A stretch of 64,000 bases of DNA from Morella rubra (taxonomy: Eukaryota > Streptophyta > Magnoliopsida > Fagales > Myricaceae): positions 342,885-406,884 of the forward strand of contig RXIC02000011.1 in the NCBI GenBank assembly GCA_003952965.2, given 5' to 3'. Made by a program: the position numbers and the translations under genes. Under the pieces are notes generated by a model. The model had not been told where the DNA came from. It was given only the letters and a program-made list of their open reading frames with translations, and did not search any database. Below, in pieces: positions 22,951 through 33,364 of this stretch (position 1 is the first letter of the stretch; the number at the start of each line of letters is the position of its first letter).

Positions 22951-24153
22951 CTATGAAAATGCTGGAAGATCTGCGTCCACCAAGGACTAAACCCGCTAAT
23001 AATTTACTTTACACCTTATCTTCTAAGAAACATTTAGAGCAAGGGTCGAGCTCCCTGAACTCAAGACCTTATTCAAGTCTTGTGCATGAGAAGGGGATCT
23101 AGAACATCGTGGATGGAATAGAGAAGAAGCACCGTGTATATAATGACTCTAAGGAAGCCACCAACAAGAGCTCCTATTACTTGGTCGCAATACTTGGGAA
23201 CTTGGCCATAGATGGGAAGCCAACTTGCGTAAGAATTTTCATTCTTCCCGACTTGAGCTATCGACAAGGCTGCCAAAATGCTTGAACTGAGCAACATGGT
23301 GAAAACCTACTCCAAATACTGAATGCATCAGTAGATAATCAGCCCTAGGCACGAGGTTTCTCAACTCCATATTATGTCAGATCAAAGAGCTATGATAAAA
23401 TCCAAGACCCTTTTTGCTCACTGAAAATGTTCTTGAAAATGATGTATTCCTAAAAATCTTTTGTAATTGAAAATGAAGCCGACCATACATTTTCTAAACC
23501 CCTCACTAGTTATCACTGTTTCTCGGTGGAGTGTGAAATAAGTAAAAAGCAAACACAGCTGTAAGAAAGGTTTTGCAAGTGTTTACCACATCGAGGGCGA
23601 CAACTAATCACCACAGCAAACTTTCCAGAGGAAGAAAAAGCACCAAGAGTCGATAAGCACTTACAATACCGTTTGCGATCACAAAGTACCTATGGCAAGC
23701 TTTTAGTAAATAATACAAAGAAGAAGATGAAGAGAAATTTTGCTAGTAAGAATAAAATGATTTGACAAAACAATTTAAGGAATGAACTTGAAGGCCAGAG
23801 TGTTGCTGTACTTTGCCTCGACAGATACTGCGAAGAAATTAGCTTTTTCATGGCTTGTTGCCATGACAATTACAACTGAAAGGGTGGAACCAAACGCTCA
23901 ATAGAAAGAGGCATAGCCTCTTGGTCTTAAGCATGGATGCTAAGGCTTAGGTGCACAAGGAAATTGGAGTACCTCAAGTTTGAAATTTAACACAGAGACA
24001 TATTACTGTGGTCGGGAACAACATTGCAGGTGGCCTAGGTGACATCACTGCAGGTTGTCTGGGTCTCACACTTTCTTCTATTGTCAAAGCAGACACTTTC
24101 TATGATCTTTTTATTAGTTCCACGTTATATGTTGATTCGATGTGTTGTTTTAG

Positions 24154-24390
24154 GAGCTACAAAAATGACTTCGTCAGGCATGACCTCGCAGAGAAAGATT
24201 TCATAAACCCAGTGCACGGCCACGAGTACGTTCTCAAAGGGTCGGAGATACTCAGCTCGTGCCTGAACCGCAAGTTGCACGAAACTATGTCATCGAGGTC
24301 CCTAAGGCCACCAGAGATGAACAAGTCCGATGAGGATTCAGACTTCCCAGCGATCAGCAGGTTAAGGGACCAATCGTGGAGCTCGACTCA
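24154..24390 (+). pseudogene. Captured SOSEKI (DUF966) second-exon fragment
   Basis: After a polypyrimidine acceptor (TTGTTTTAG, ending 24153) the frame encodes SYKNDFVRHDLAEKDF, then HGHEYVLKGSEIL and later PAISRLRDQSWSS. The SYKNGFVWHDL and HGxEYVLKGSE blocks are diagnostic of SOSEKI/DUF966 proteins, which form polar membrane domains in plant cells. The intron boundary is kept, so genomic DNA rather than cDNA was captured. The right TIR begins within about 10 bp of the end of homology. Confidence 0.75.
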
Positions 24391-24838
24391 GTCAGACGAG
24401 AAGAAAAGAAGAATCAAACGGTGTGTTTTGTTTATGAATCAATGATTGGGTTGCTGAGGTGGATAATAGATACTGAGCTGGGCAAAATGATGACGTGTAC
24501 AACATTGCTGTTAGATATAGTGACGGAATATGGACGAAATGACAATATCGTCAAACGGTAATGACTCAGTGACCAAAACGTAAAAAAGGTAAAACTAGTG
24601 ACTATTTTGTCATTAGGATTAAAACCTACTGATCAAATTGTCAATTTCTCTTTTTTTTTTTTAAATAATAAATAATAATGTAAACGTGAAGAGAAACTAC
24701 TACGTCTATGTACTGGAGAGTACACAGAGTCAGAGCCTTTCTCCTTTAGAAAGCTTCAAATTCATTGTATAGAAATTCTCCCAAAATCTCTCTGTACAAG
24801 TCTGTTTGGAGGGTGTTGCTGCTTGACTTAAGCTGATT

Positions 24839-25085
24839 ATGGGTGAGGAGGATATAGTGACTGAAGTTGCTGAGACAGTGGCAAATGGAACTGTCCTGCC
24901 AGAGAAGATGGACGAAGCTGTGACTAGGAAAGAAGAGGAGCAAAATGGAGTAAAAGACATAGAAGAAAATAAGAAAGAAGTTGAGAAAGTTGAGGCTGTG
25001 AAAATGGATGAAGACATAGAGGTAAAGGAAGATGAGGAAAGCAAAGAAGGAAATGAAAAAGAAGAGACAGAGAGTCACTCTGTTA
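24839..25085 (+). pseudogene. Possible DEK-type chromatin protein first-exon fragment
   Basis: After a leader-like stretch, an ATG opens an acidic/lysine-rich sequence (MGEEDIVTEVAETVANGTV..., then repeated E/K/D with VKMDEDIEVKEDEE) resembling the disordered N terminus of plant DEK-domain chromatin proteins. Composition changes abruptly after about 25085 and no DEK or SAP domain follows. It is a truncated 5' fragment if the match is right; low-complexity acidic sequence makes homology uncertain. Confidence 0.35.
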
Positions 25086-25129
25086 GGCGTTTCTTACTTT
25101 CTTTTACATTAGTTTTTTTTTTTAACTAA

Positions 25130-26688
25130 ACGGCGTAGTTTCTTTTACCCCTCCCATCTCAAATTCTCAATTCTCATTGATTGAATCGAATATGGCCCAA
25201 TATTGCAAGTGTGTAAAATACTAAAAAAAATGATTCAATATAAATACAACTTAACCGGGAACTACTAGCGCTAAGAGCAAGTTATTGTCCTTAACGGTGT
25301 AGGTGACGGTAGTCAATATTTGAAAACTGATCTTTTCGGTGTAGGTGCTGGTTTTGGCTATAACTGACACCTACACTGGAGTTGAACAACCCTACTCTTT
25401 GTTTGGTGGGATATTCTATTTGTCTTGTACAGAAATTTTCAAGAGCGAAAGAAATACGAATGTACAGTTGTTCTGAATAGTCATCATAAATCATCTCATT
25501 CGTCTCTTATAAAAAGCAAAGCAATAATTTTTAAATTTCCCGACGAATTATATCATGTTGGTTTTACTTTGACAGTCCTGTTTTTTTTCCCAAGGGGGAT
25601 TTACTTTGATAGTTGGACATGAGTCGGCATACTTTGGCGGTTAGATGTGATCCACGTGACCACGTCCATGCTGGAGATCCTGGCAGTCTATCCAGCTCTT
25701 GGCTGGATTTTTGCTTGTTTGGCGGACATCTTTGTCCCAAGCTTGACTGTGCCCGTCAGCGATAGAGTTAGGCAGTGCATGTGTCACTCATGCATAATAC
25801 CCACGTGTCCATTATTGTGGCTGCAGCTAAGTTTTTTGCAGTCAGTGTTTCTGTTGGGACTGCCCTTATAATTGGTGGGATGTCTGCACTACAAAGCTGC
25901 GAGTGACACATTTTGTTTTTGTCTTCAAATATAGCTACACTTTTTCACAAACGGACAAAACTGAAAATTCAATCCCTTCAAAATTTTCATCGGCTTTTCA
26001 AAAAGTTCAATAAAACTCAGATGTTCCTAAATTTTCACACCATTATCAATTTTTTTAAAAAAAAAATCGACTTTCAAACAACATTGATATATTGCAGAAA
26101 AGTTAACGTTTTGTTTTCCTTCGTGACGATCTCGTGCTTTGTATTTGTATGTGCAATTATAGTTATGGCTTATTTATTTGTCAGGATAAATATATTTTTC
26201 ATCCATTAGCTATAAAGGTTTGACATATTGCATCATAAATTACCTACTTTGACATATCATACCCTCCAATTATTAATCTTATATATTATATACCACGAGT
26301 CAAATTTTTTGCTCAAATTAAACTGAAATGATGATAATGCACTTAACCCATTGATGTCGGGCAGAATAAAGAATTATTCTACAGGCTAGTTCTACCAATA
26401 ACTCATAGGAAAGATACAAAGAAACACCCAAAAACAAAGAGAAAACATCTATGATATTAAGAGAATTATGAATAATCAAGAATGTCGAAACCTTAGCCCA
26501 CAAGTCGAGCTATATAGCTGAAATTTGTCCAATATAGAATTTTACCAAAATTGGCAAAATCTCATTAATCACGCCAAAAATAAATAAATGCCAAAAGAAA
26601 TAGATTGCCAAAAATCTGGATCCAAAATCACTTCCTAATCGATAAATGAAAACTTACCATAAAAGGAAAAGGAAAGCTAAAAATTAAG
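25130..26688. other. Intergenic, AT-rich, no gene recognised
   Basis: Short reading frames only. A TGTAGGTG-containing motif is repeated near 25297 and 25341. The segment at about 26185-26300 (CATATTGCATCATAAATTACC) has weak inverted similarity to about 27225-27300, so the 26689-27176 element may sit inside an older foldback element. Confidence 0.4.
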
Positions 26689-27176
26689 TGAAAATATCAT
26701 TGTTCACCTCATAAGCATGCGTCAATTTCAATTGCACCCCCTAACTATCAAAATTGTGATTTACGTCCTCTAAGTTTCAGACATTTTCAATGTTCACCCT
26801 CCGTCCAAATGAGCCGTTAAGTATGACGGAAAAGCCTGTAAAATGACCAAAATAACCCTCCAAGATAAAATTACTAAAATTCATTAAAAAAGACATTAAA
26901 AAAGGTAATTTTTTTAAATAAAACTATTGAAACTCTATTGCAGTAATATATATATTTTTTAATTTATTTCTCAAAATTTTATTTATTTTTTGAAATTGTC
27001 TTTGAGGGCATTTCGGTCATTTTAATGTTGAATTCCGTCAAGTTTAACAGAAAATTTGACTGGGGGTGAACATTGAAAATATTTCATACTTAAAGGACGT
27101 AAATCACAATTTTGAAAGTTAGGGGGCACAAATACAATTGACGTATACTTATGGAGCGAACAATGATATTTCCCTT
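26689..27176. mobile_element. Foldback element with 9-bp target duplication
   Basis: Long inverted repeats (about 150 bp) run inward from AAATATCATTGTTC, sharing CAAAATTGTGATTTACGTCC and TTTTCAATGTTCACCC. Flanks are AAAATTAAG on both sides (26680-26688 and 27177-27185). A 488-bp non-coding Mutator-type foldback element. Confidence 0.8.
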
Positions 27177-27185
27177 AAAATTAAG

Positions 27186-29530
27186 GATTCGGAAAGGAAA
27201 ATAGTAGAATATGAGGTCGAATTTAATATGTCAAAAAATTTAATATAGTTGATAGGTAAGAAGTGCAATATTTCTATAATTTATAGACTTAACACATTTT
27301 AGTGACTTACACAAATTACCTTTATTTTATTGGTGCTAATAATGCTAAACAGTCTGTTTGACCATAAAATTGTATCATATGCAGTACATAAGGAGATACA
27401 ATCAAGCCAAACCACAAATTCCAGCAAAAACAGGGCAGAAACAGAGCAACTCAATATCGGACAGCTTTAAATTATCCCGAAGAACAATAACATAGAATGT
27501 AGACAGGAAAGCAACCACCACCAGCAACCAATCAGCACAGTTACTTGCAATCAGGCAACAGCAAACAACATCATCCGAGGACTCCCCAGAAATCAAGAAA
27601 ATTGCTTCTAGTATCCCTGATCCCTTGCCACCTCCATTAGACTCGGGAGCTTGGATTTAACACTAAAAGAAACTGAATTCGGGAGCACATGAAAAATCTA
27701 TATTGACCATTAAGTTTGATATTCATCTTGAACAATTGAAGCATATACACGACGTATAAAACCCAGCTATTCGGAGTATCTGCTGCATTGGATTGATAAG
27801 AACTGTCAGAAATGAGAGGCAGAATCAAACACAATGACAGGTCAATTCAATTAGAGTGCATCTCTTTCTCTTTGTAATTGACATTCCTGCTCACATCTCC
27901 ACCCCTCTTTAATTCCCCAAAAGTACTGTTTTACACGCAAGATTCTTGTGTATCGATCGAGAGTGATCTAGAGAGGAGTGACCCGTCACGAAGATATGCA
28001 TAGAGATCACTTTCTAGAGTTTCTAGAGTCCCGTATGACATTAGAGGGATTGGGATAGATGATAATTAACAATGGCATATGATTCATAAAAGGACCTTAA
28101 AACAACTATAGAACGAGATTAGAGCTAACTGATATTCATATCTGCAAGGAAGGAGCTTACTGATGAATATCATTTGTATGTCGACCATGCATAAATAATT
28201 TAGCGCTATAATGGCCATGTCATGCATGCATCGTGCATAGCAATCTGCTATTGGCTAGTAATATTCGTTGCATTGATTGTATGTGAGGAGGGCGTGGCAG
28301 ATTCTCAGCTTTTTAATCACAAGGATTCTTGCATATCGGAGATCATGCAGAACAAAGAAGCAGATGCATGCACTGATTTAATTCGATTGGTGAAGGAGCT
28401 AATTAAGCCGAATCATCTTTCTCCTCTTATTTTCTGCTTCTCTTAAGGTTCATGATCAAGTGTTGGCCTTTGACCCTTGCCAAGGGCTATGTTCTCAGTA
28501 GCAACTAAGCCAATTACTATTAGAACAGAAAATTACAACAACAATGAGTATGTTTGTTGAAGGACACAAAAAAACAGAAAGAAGAAAGATTTGAAATTCT
28601 ACCTCTAGAGGACCATTTACTCCCGAGCAATCATATTACAAGTTGAACAATTAATGTTTTCTGTTCCCTTTCAAATTGGCTCATCTTTTGATTCACTATA
28701 TCCGTATCCCATGAATTTGATGCGGGGACCAGTATTGCACAGAAAGCGGGGATGATTTGGATAAACCCTATCTTTCTCCACATCAGCTGAATGATTCTAC
28801 CATGACACTGTATCAGATATTACCTTCAAACAATAAACTGTAAGTTCCAATTACAACGTGCGTTAAGCGGATCAAAAGGAGAAGATCAAGGAAATGAATT
28901 TAATAAACTACACGACCATGCCATGAAAATAAGTGAGGCAATTTGACTTTGAAACATATGGAATTGATTAGACATTGTTTCACACAAGGACTGATCAAAT
29001 TTCCATGATGGCGGAGGCATCTTCTTCTATGGTTGTGATGCCATTCTGCTGCGTTATTGAGGTATATTTACACGTAAAATGAATGAGGTTCAGATACTGA
29101 GTCTATTTTAGGTCCTTGACATTCCCTTATTAACTATTACGAATTATTCAATTCCATTGGAGGGATAATAGTACGTGTCGTCAAAAGAATTCTTCTTGTC
29201 ACCCCTTGCTCCATTTTAATATTGCTAATCACACAAGTGATGCTACTGCCAGGGCCGAAAGCGCTCCTGTAACAGTTTATAGATCCTTTTATTCGAAAAC
29301 TTTTGGGTACCCACAGACATTCCATAGAGATTTGAATCACCAATATTGTGTGATCTCTACATCGCGACTTGTTTATAGCACATAGGGTCACTATCAAGCA
29401 AATGATGTAGGCGGCATTTTCTCTTATCCAAACAAATATCTGAAGGAACTTTCTCTTTTCTATCCATGTAAAAAGTTTTAAGCCGGTGTTTGATTTTCTG
29501 GATTAAACAATGCAGTCCATTGCCCTCTAC
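27186..29530. other. Intergenic region upstream of the glutaredoxin pair
   Basis: No conserved gene recognised. It contains one small reading frame (28222-28446) and otherwise unique-looking AT-rich sequence that probably includes the upstream promoter of the first glutaredoxin. Confidence 0.4.
28222..28446 (+). CDS. Small possible secreted protein, unknown
   Basis: A 74-residue frame starts MHASCIAICYWLVIFVALIV, a plausible signal peptide, followed by a polar segment with cysteines (KDSC, DACTDLIRLVKELIKP). It stands alone, with no recognised family and no clear TATA box nearby. It could be a chance frame. Confidence 0.2.
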   Translation: MHASCIAICYWLVIFVALIVCEEGVADSQLFNHKDSCISEIMQNKEADACTDLIRLVKELIKPNHLSPLIFCFS

Positions 29531-29534
29531 AGCC

Positions 29535-29544
29535 TATATAAATA
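29535..29544 (+). promoter_or_regulatory. TATA box of glutaredoxin gene 1
   Basis: TATATAAATA in the context CAGCCTATATAAATAAGG, about 210 bp upstream of the start codon, giving a 5' UTR of roughly 180 nt. Confidence 0.65.
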
Positions 29545-29753
29545 AGGGTGATGAAATCTCAAAACCCATAGGACGAAAACATGCTTCCTACCTTTCTTAG
29601 CCTGCTCACTAAGCTTGCATAGTTTTTCCCAAAGCCTTCAGCTTTCAATTTGGTTTGAATTTGCGCTTAGCCGCATTGCAAGTTCGTTTTTTCTGCTCTT
29701 CATATATACAGGGGTGGTCCCATTCTCTGCCAAAACAAAAGAAGTTTACAGAT

Positions 29754-30065
29754 ATGGATAAGGTAAAAGATCTGGCATCAAGGAAGGCTGCTGTGATATT
29801 CACCAAGAGTTCCTGTTGCATGTGCTACAGCATCAAACAACTCTTCTATGAACTTGGCGCGAGCCCTGCAATTCACGAGCTTGACCAGCTCGACAACGGG
29901 AAGGAAATGGAGTATGCTCTGCGATCAGGGTTAGGATGTAATCCCTCAGTCCCAGCAGTATTCATAGGAGGAAAGTATGTAGGCTCAGCAAGAGACATCA
30001 TATCCCTCCATGTTGACGGGTCTCTGAAGCAAATGCTCATCGATGCCAAGGCCATCTGGTTCTAG
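29754..30065 (+). CDS. CC-type (ROXY) glutaredoxin 1
   Basis: A single-exon gene of 103 residues starting MDKVKDLASRKAAVIF. The active site is CCMC (residues 21-24, in KSSCCMCYS), the mark of the land-plant CC-type class. The glutathione-binding parts follow: HELDQ, then VPAVFIGGKYVGS (the cis-proline motif), then SLHVDGSLKQML. It ends AIWF, a variant of the ALWL C-terminal motif through which many ROXY proteins engage TGA transcription factors. I chose the ATG at 29754 rather than an upstream one at 29655 because family members begin MDKV or similar. ROXY proteins act in the nucleus and cytosol in redox, nitrogen and floral signalling. The neighbour at 32524 is a diverged paralogue in the same orientation. 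Confidence 0.92.
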   Translation: MDKVKDLASRKAAVIFTKSSCCMCYSIKQLFYELGASPAIHELDQLDNGKEMEYALRSGLGCNPSVPAVFIGGKYVGSARDIISLHVDGSLKQMLIDAKAIWF

Positions 30066-32250
30066 TACCTGCAAAGCAAGTCTCATACCGTGCTAGTAAA
30101 TGCCGTAGAAATCAGTTGAAAACAATGTTTTCCACAGGGCTTCACTTTTTTCTTGAGTTCCCTACCTAACTGTACCAAAAGATAAAGTTACACTGTATGG
30201 AAATAGCCTTTAGTCTTTTGTGCTTCAAAACTCTGACGACAATTGCTTTCAGTGATCTATGGATTAAATTAACAAATCCAATATACTTATAGTTCTAGTG
30301 CTGCATGCAGTTCTAGGCCGCTTCTGTGAATTCATTCCTGTCTTTTAGCATAACATAGACAAGACATGCCTCAAATTAAATTCTAACAGCACGCAATGTC
30401 TTGACCGGACAATATTCCCGAGTATTTGTAATGGAGAATGATCAGCACTAGCATTATTAATCATCCTAAACTGCAACAGAAGAAAGATGCCATGTTTTAT
30501 TTCTTTCTGATGAGTAATCAGACATGCTCCAACTAAAAAATTGTCCACTTACGAAAAGCTAGCGATCTCTACATTACTTAATTTGATGCATATATCGGAA
30601 GCTTTTATTGTGTTTTCACAACGTATGTATCAGATTAATTTACGTATACATGTATGACAACAAGCATGCATATCATGCATATGCTTCTGCGAGACTGCGA
30701 CCACAATAAATACATATATTATTTTGTGGTTCTTGTGTTTAAGAATTAAAATATTGGTTGGTTCTCAACTTTCTGATTCCGTCAACACATAATTTGAACG
30801 TCTGGTGCACGAAATATATAATATCAATGACATCTAGCAGCAGGGTAAATCAATAGCCACTAGCTAGTGAATTTTATGGTGACTGCACGTGCATGCATGG
30901 CTCTCCTTTGTCTGGGGAGGGGAAAAGATGTTGATGCCAGAACTTTTGAGGTCTACCCTAGTATTCCTCCATATCCACAAAGCCAAAAACTTTTCCTGCT
31001 TCTTTCCTTACGCCCTTACTAACAAAGAATAGATTCCTAAACGCAAACACGTAGGTAGTACTGCACGAAGATGCCGTCTAACTAGCTAGTTGAGTTGGTA
31101 AAGTTTTCTCCACCGCAAAATAGAACCCGAGATTGAATTTAGCCTACACTGGCCAGGAGAAATTGGAAATTTCAAGTGATGGATTGCATTAGCTTCCAAT
31201 GAACCTAAAAGTCAGAAGAAAAGAAAGTGGGTCAATATATGTGCATGCATGCGGTATAATATATTGACCAGGAGGCCAAGAAAGGGACAGTATTGACGGC
31301 GGACTTAATACCCTTTGATGAGAGGAGTCACCAGCAATAGTCGATGGAAATCAGCAATTCATATCCACAACTACTTACTCTTGCCTAGAAAGAAAAATCA
31401 GTATGTACTACTTTTTCCAAGGCTTCTGCCTATCTATATATGTACGCGCCCTACAATATACTACAGAATCCTAGAGACTGCAATCAGAGCTGTGCACATG
31501 TGATGGACGACTACGGTCGAGCACAAGTGCCCTGCAGTTATATATGTGATGAGTCAAGAATTTCCTGGCTTACAGCTAGCTCGTCCAAAGTCTCTGTCCA
31601 GTTATTGTTCAAAGGGAAAGCTCCCACACTTGTGGGGGCATTCATCACATGCTCATCTACAGGTGAGAGCACTTTTCGGAGCGGAGCAACACTACATTTA
31701 TGCACAGAGCATTACATGCTCGGTGAGAAAAGGAATCGTGCAAGTTGGTGGGCGCAGCCCAAAGAATCAGAGCCACCGAAAGCCCATCCCATCTCGATCT
31801 TTATGCGTAAGAACCTCAAGGAGGTGATAGGGAGAATCTGGTATAAATTGACCAGCCCTCATAGAATTTTCAACTTTTGTTGTGCCATGACAGAGGGTAT
31901 TCTTGTTCCCATAAAATCTGCAAAAAGTTGAAGAAATGGTCAAGAAGCTGTACACGTCTTCCCCTTCTTGATTGTGCAGTTCTCATCCTTCTACCATGTA
32001 AAAGAATAACAGAGGTCTACATTTCAGATGGTTGTGTACTCAATGCCAGTCTATTAAATTGAGTTATATGCGTGTAGAAATTATGTCTACTAACTTGTTG
32101 GGACAAGTTAGAGACACAGTCGTCTTGTTCAGAACAAACTGAAACACAGTAGTCTTTATCTTAGAAAGTCGCTTTATTAGTTGGGGCATCTAAATAAAGC
32201 ACTCTCTCTTTTGAAATGTTCTTGTTCAAAGAAAGCAGCCACCCTAGGCT
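30066..32250. other. Intergenic region between the two glutaredoxins
   Basis: No third glutaredoxin or other conserved gene is visible. GCATGC-rich words (about 30664-30680, 30885-30899, 31240-31252) are notable, since CATGCA RY elements are seed-type regulatory motifs. Reading frames at 31315-31931 lack recognisable domains. Confidence 0.4.
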
Positions 32251-32254
32251 GTCC

Positions 32255-32264
32255 CTATAAATAG
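32255..32264 (+). promoter_or_regulatory. TATA box of glutaredoxin gene 2
   Basis: CTATAAATAG in the context GTCCCTATAAATAGTG, about 265 bp upstream of the start codon. Confidence 0.65.
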
Positions 32265-32523
32265 TGTAGCATAAGAGCTCAGATTCAAAAAACCTTGAGC
32301 TTCAAACACTTTTCTCTATAACCTAATTCTCCCTCCCATAAAGTCCCCTATTTATAACCATTTGATCGAATTCAGAGGCTCTGAATTCGATCCACGGTAT
32401 CAAGGTCTTAAGAAATAAGAACTTCCGAAGATTTGCAATTAGTTTGTCCTGTACTACTACTTACTATCCTTACACGGGAATTCCGTACTTGCCAAAAATA
32501 CATCCTCGATCAGGATAGTCAAG

Positions 32524-32829
32524 ATGGACAAGGTGAAAAGATTAGCTTCGGAGAAAGGGATAGTGATATTCAGCAAGAGCTCCTGTTGCATGTGTTATGC
32601 AGTCGGCATTCTATTTCGGGAACTCGGGGTGATACCCGTGGTTCATGAGCTTGACCAAGACCCTGAAGGCAGGGAAATGGAGAAAGCTCTCACGAGGTTG
32701 GGTTGCAGTGCCCCTGTACCCGCAGTGTTCATTGGAGGAACGCTGGTAGGATCTACCAATGAAGTCATGTCCCTCCATCTAAGTGGCTCGTTGATTCAAT
32801 TGCTCCAGCCTTATCTGCCTATATCTTAA
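32524..32829 (+). CDS. CC-type (ROXY) glutaredoxin 2
   Basis: A single-exon gene of 101 residues, starting MDKVKRLASEKGIVIF and sharing the CCMC active site (residues 21-24), HELDQ, VPAVFIGGTLVGS and SLHLSGSL with gene 1 about 2.8 kb upstream. The C terminus differs: it ends QPYLPIS and has no ALWL/AIWF-like tail, as in the ROXY subclade whose members lack the TGA-interaction tail. This suggests the pair has split roles (inference). The frame is intact and the start codon is set by alignment with gene 1. Confidence 0.92.
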   Translation: MDKVKRLASEKGIVIFSKSSCCMCYAVGILFRELGVIPVVHELDQDPEGREMEKALTRLGCSAPVPAVFIGGTLVGSTNEVMSLHLSGSLIQLLQPYLPIS

Positions 32830-33267
32830 ATATGATATACTCCAATAGCCTGTTGGAAGAATAAATTTGGCTCAGATCACTAGCATATTGAGCTCCAAAT
32901 AGAATAGTGTTTGTAGTGTTCATGTATGAAGTACTTTGTAGCATTTGATTAGCTATAGCTAGCGTGTAATATGTTTCCCTATTCATAATGAAGTTGGCTT
33001 TTATGTACACCAAGTTTCCCTGTGTTTTATGCAATTTGATTAAGTTGGGAAATGGGATTCAAAGCTTCTTGAATTTGCCGTCTCTGCAAATTCACAGCAT
33101 TCGAGAGTTGGACCTGTCCTCCAGGATACCCCGTTATTGGATTTGCACAGTTATTTCCACGAGCAATATTTCGGCATAGACATATTTACAAGTACCAAAA
33201 CATGAGGAACAAATTCTTTTATCTCCATCAGCGTAAGATGTTCATGCTTAGAATCACATTGGCTTGA

Positions 33268-33364
33268 TCAGTGATCAGCTATTTCATTTGAAGCAGCATC
33301 TTCAGTAAACAGAGACAGATCTTTCAATACCAGCTTCCTATCAGCCATTGAAGAGGAGGTGTTT
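33268..33364 (-). CDS. Possible terminal exon of an unidentified gene
   Basis: On the minus strand a strong acceptor (TTTTACTTGCAG) is followed by an open frame reading SSSMADRKLVLKDLSLFTED and ending ADH-stop. No upstream exon could be matched in the window. It could be a real last exon or a chance frame. Confidence 0.2.

Larger units (their letters stand above)
22513..24650. mobile_element. Pack-MULE (non-autonomous Mutator-like element) with captured gene pieces
   Basis: The two ends form terminal inverted repeats of about 240 bp (22513-22745 and 24400-24650). Shared blocks include CCCAATCATTGATTCATAAA, CATCATTTTGCCCAGCTCAG, CCTAATGAC-AAATAGTCA-TAG and ACGTTTTGGTCACT-AGTCATTACC. No transposase is visible. 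The inside carries exon-like pieces of a SOSEKI gene, so this is a gene-capturing element. Poly-T runs at both borders make the target duplication unclear. Confidence 0.8.

Noticed and set aside
29137..29397. Minus-strand 86-codon frame upstream of glutaredoxin 1
   Set aside because: It lies in the probable promoter region and lacks any recognisable family feature.
31315..31931. Overlapping reading frames of 62-163 codons between the glutaredoxins
   Set aside because: Three frames are open over the same region, with no conserved motif, signal peptide or splice pattern. At most a non-coding transcript, without evidence.
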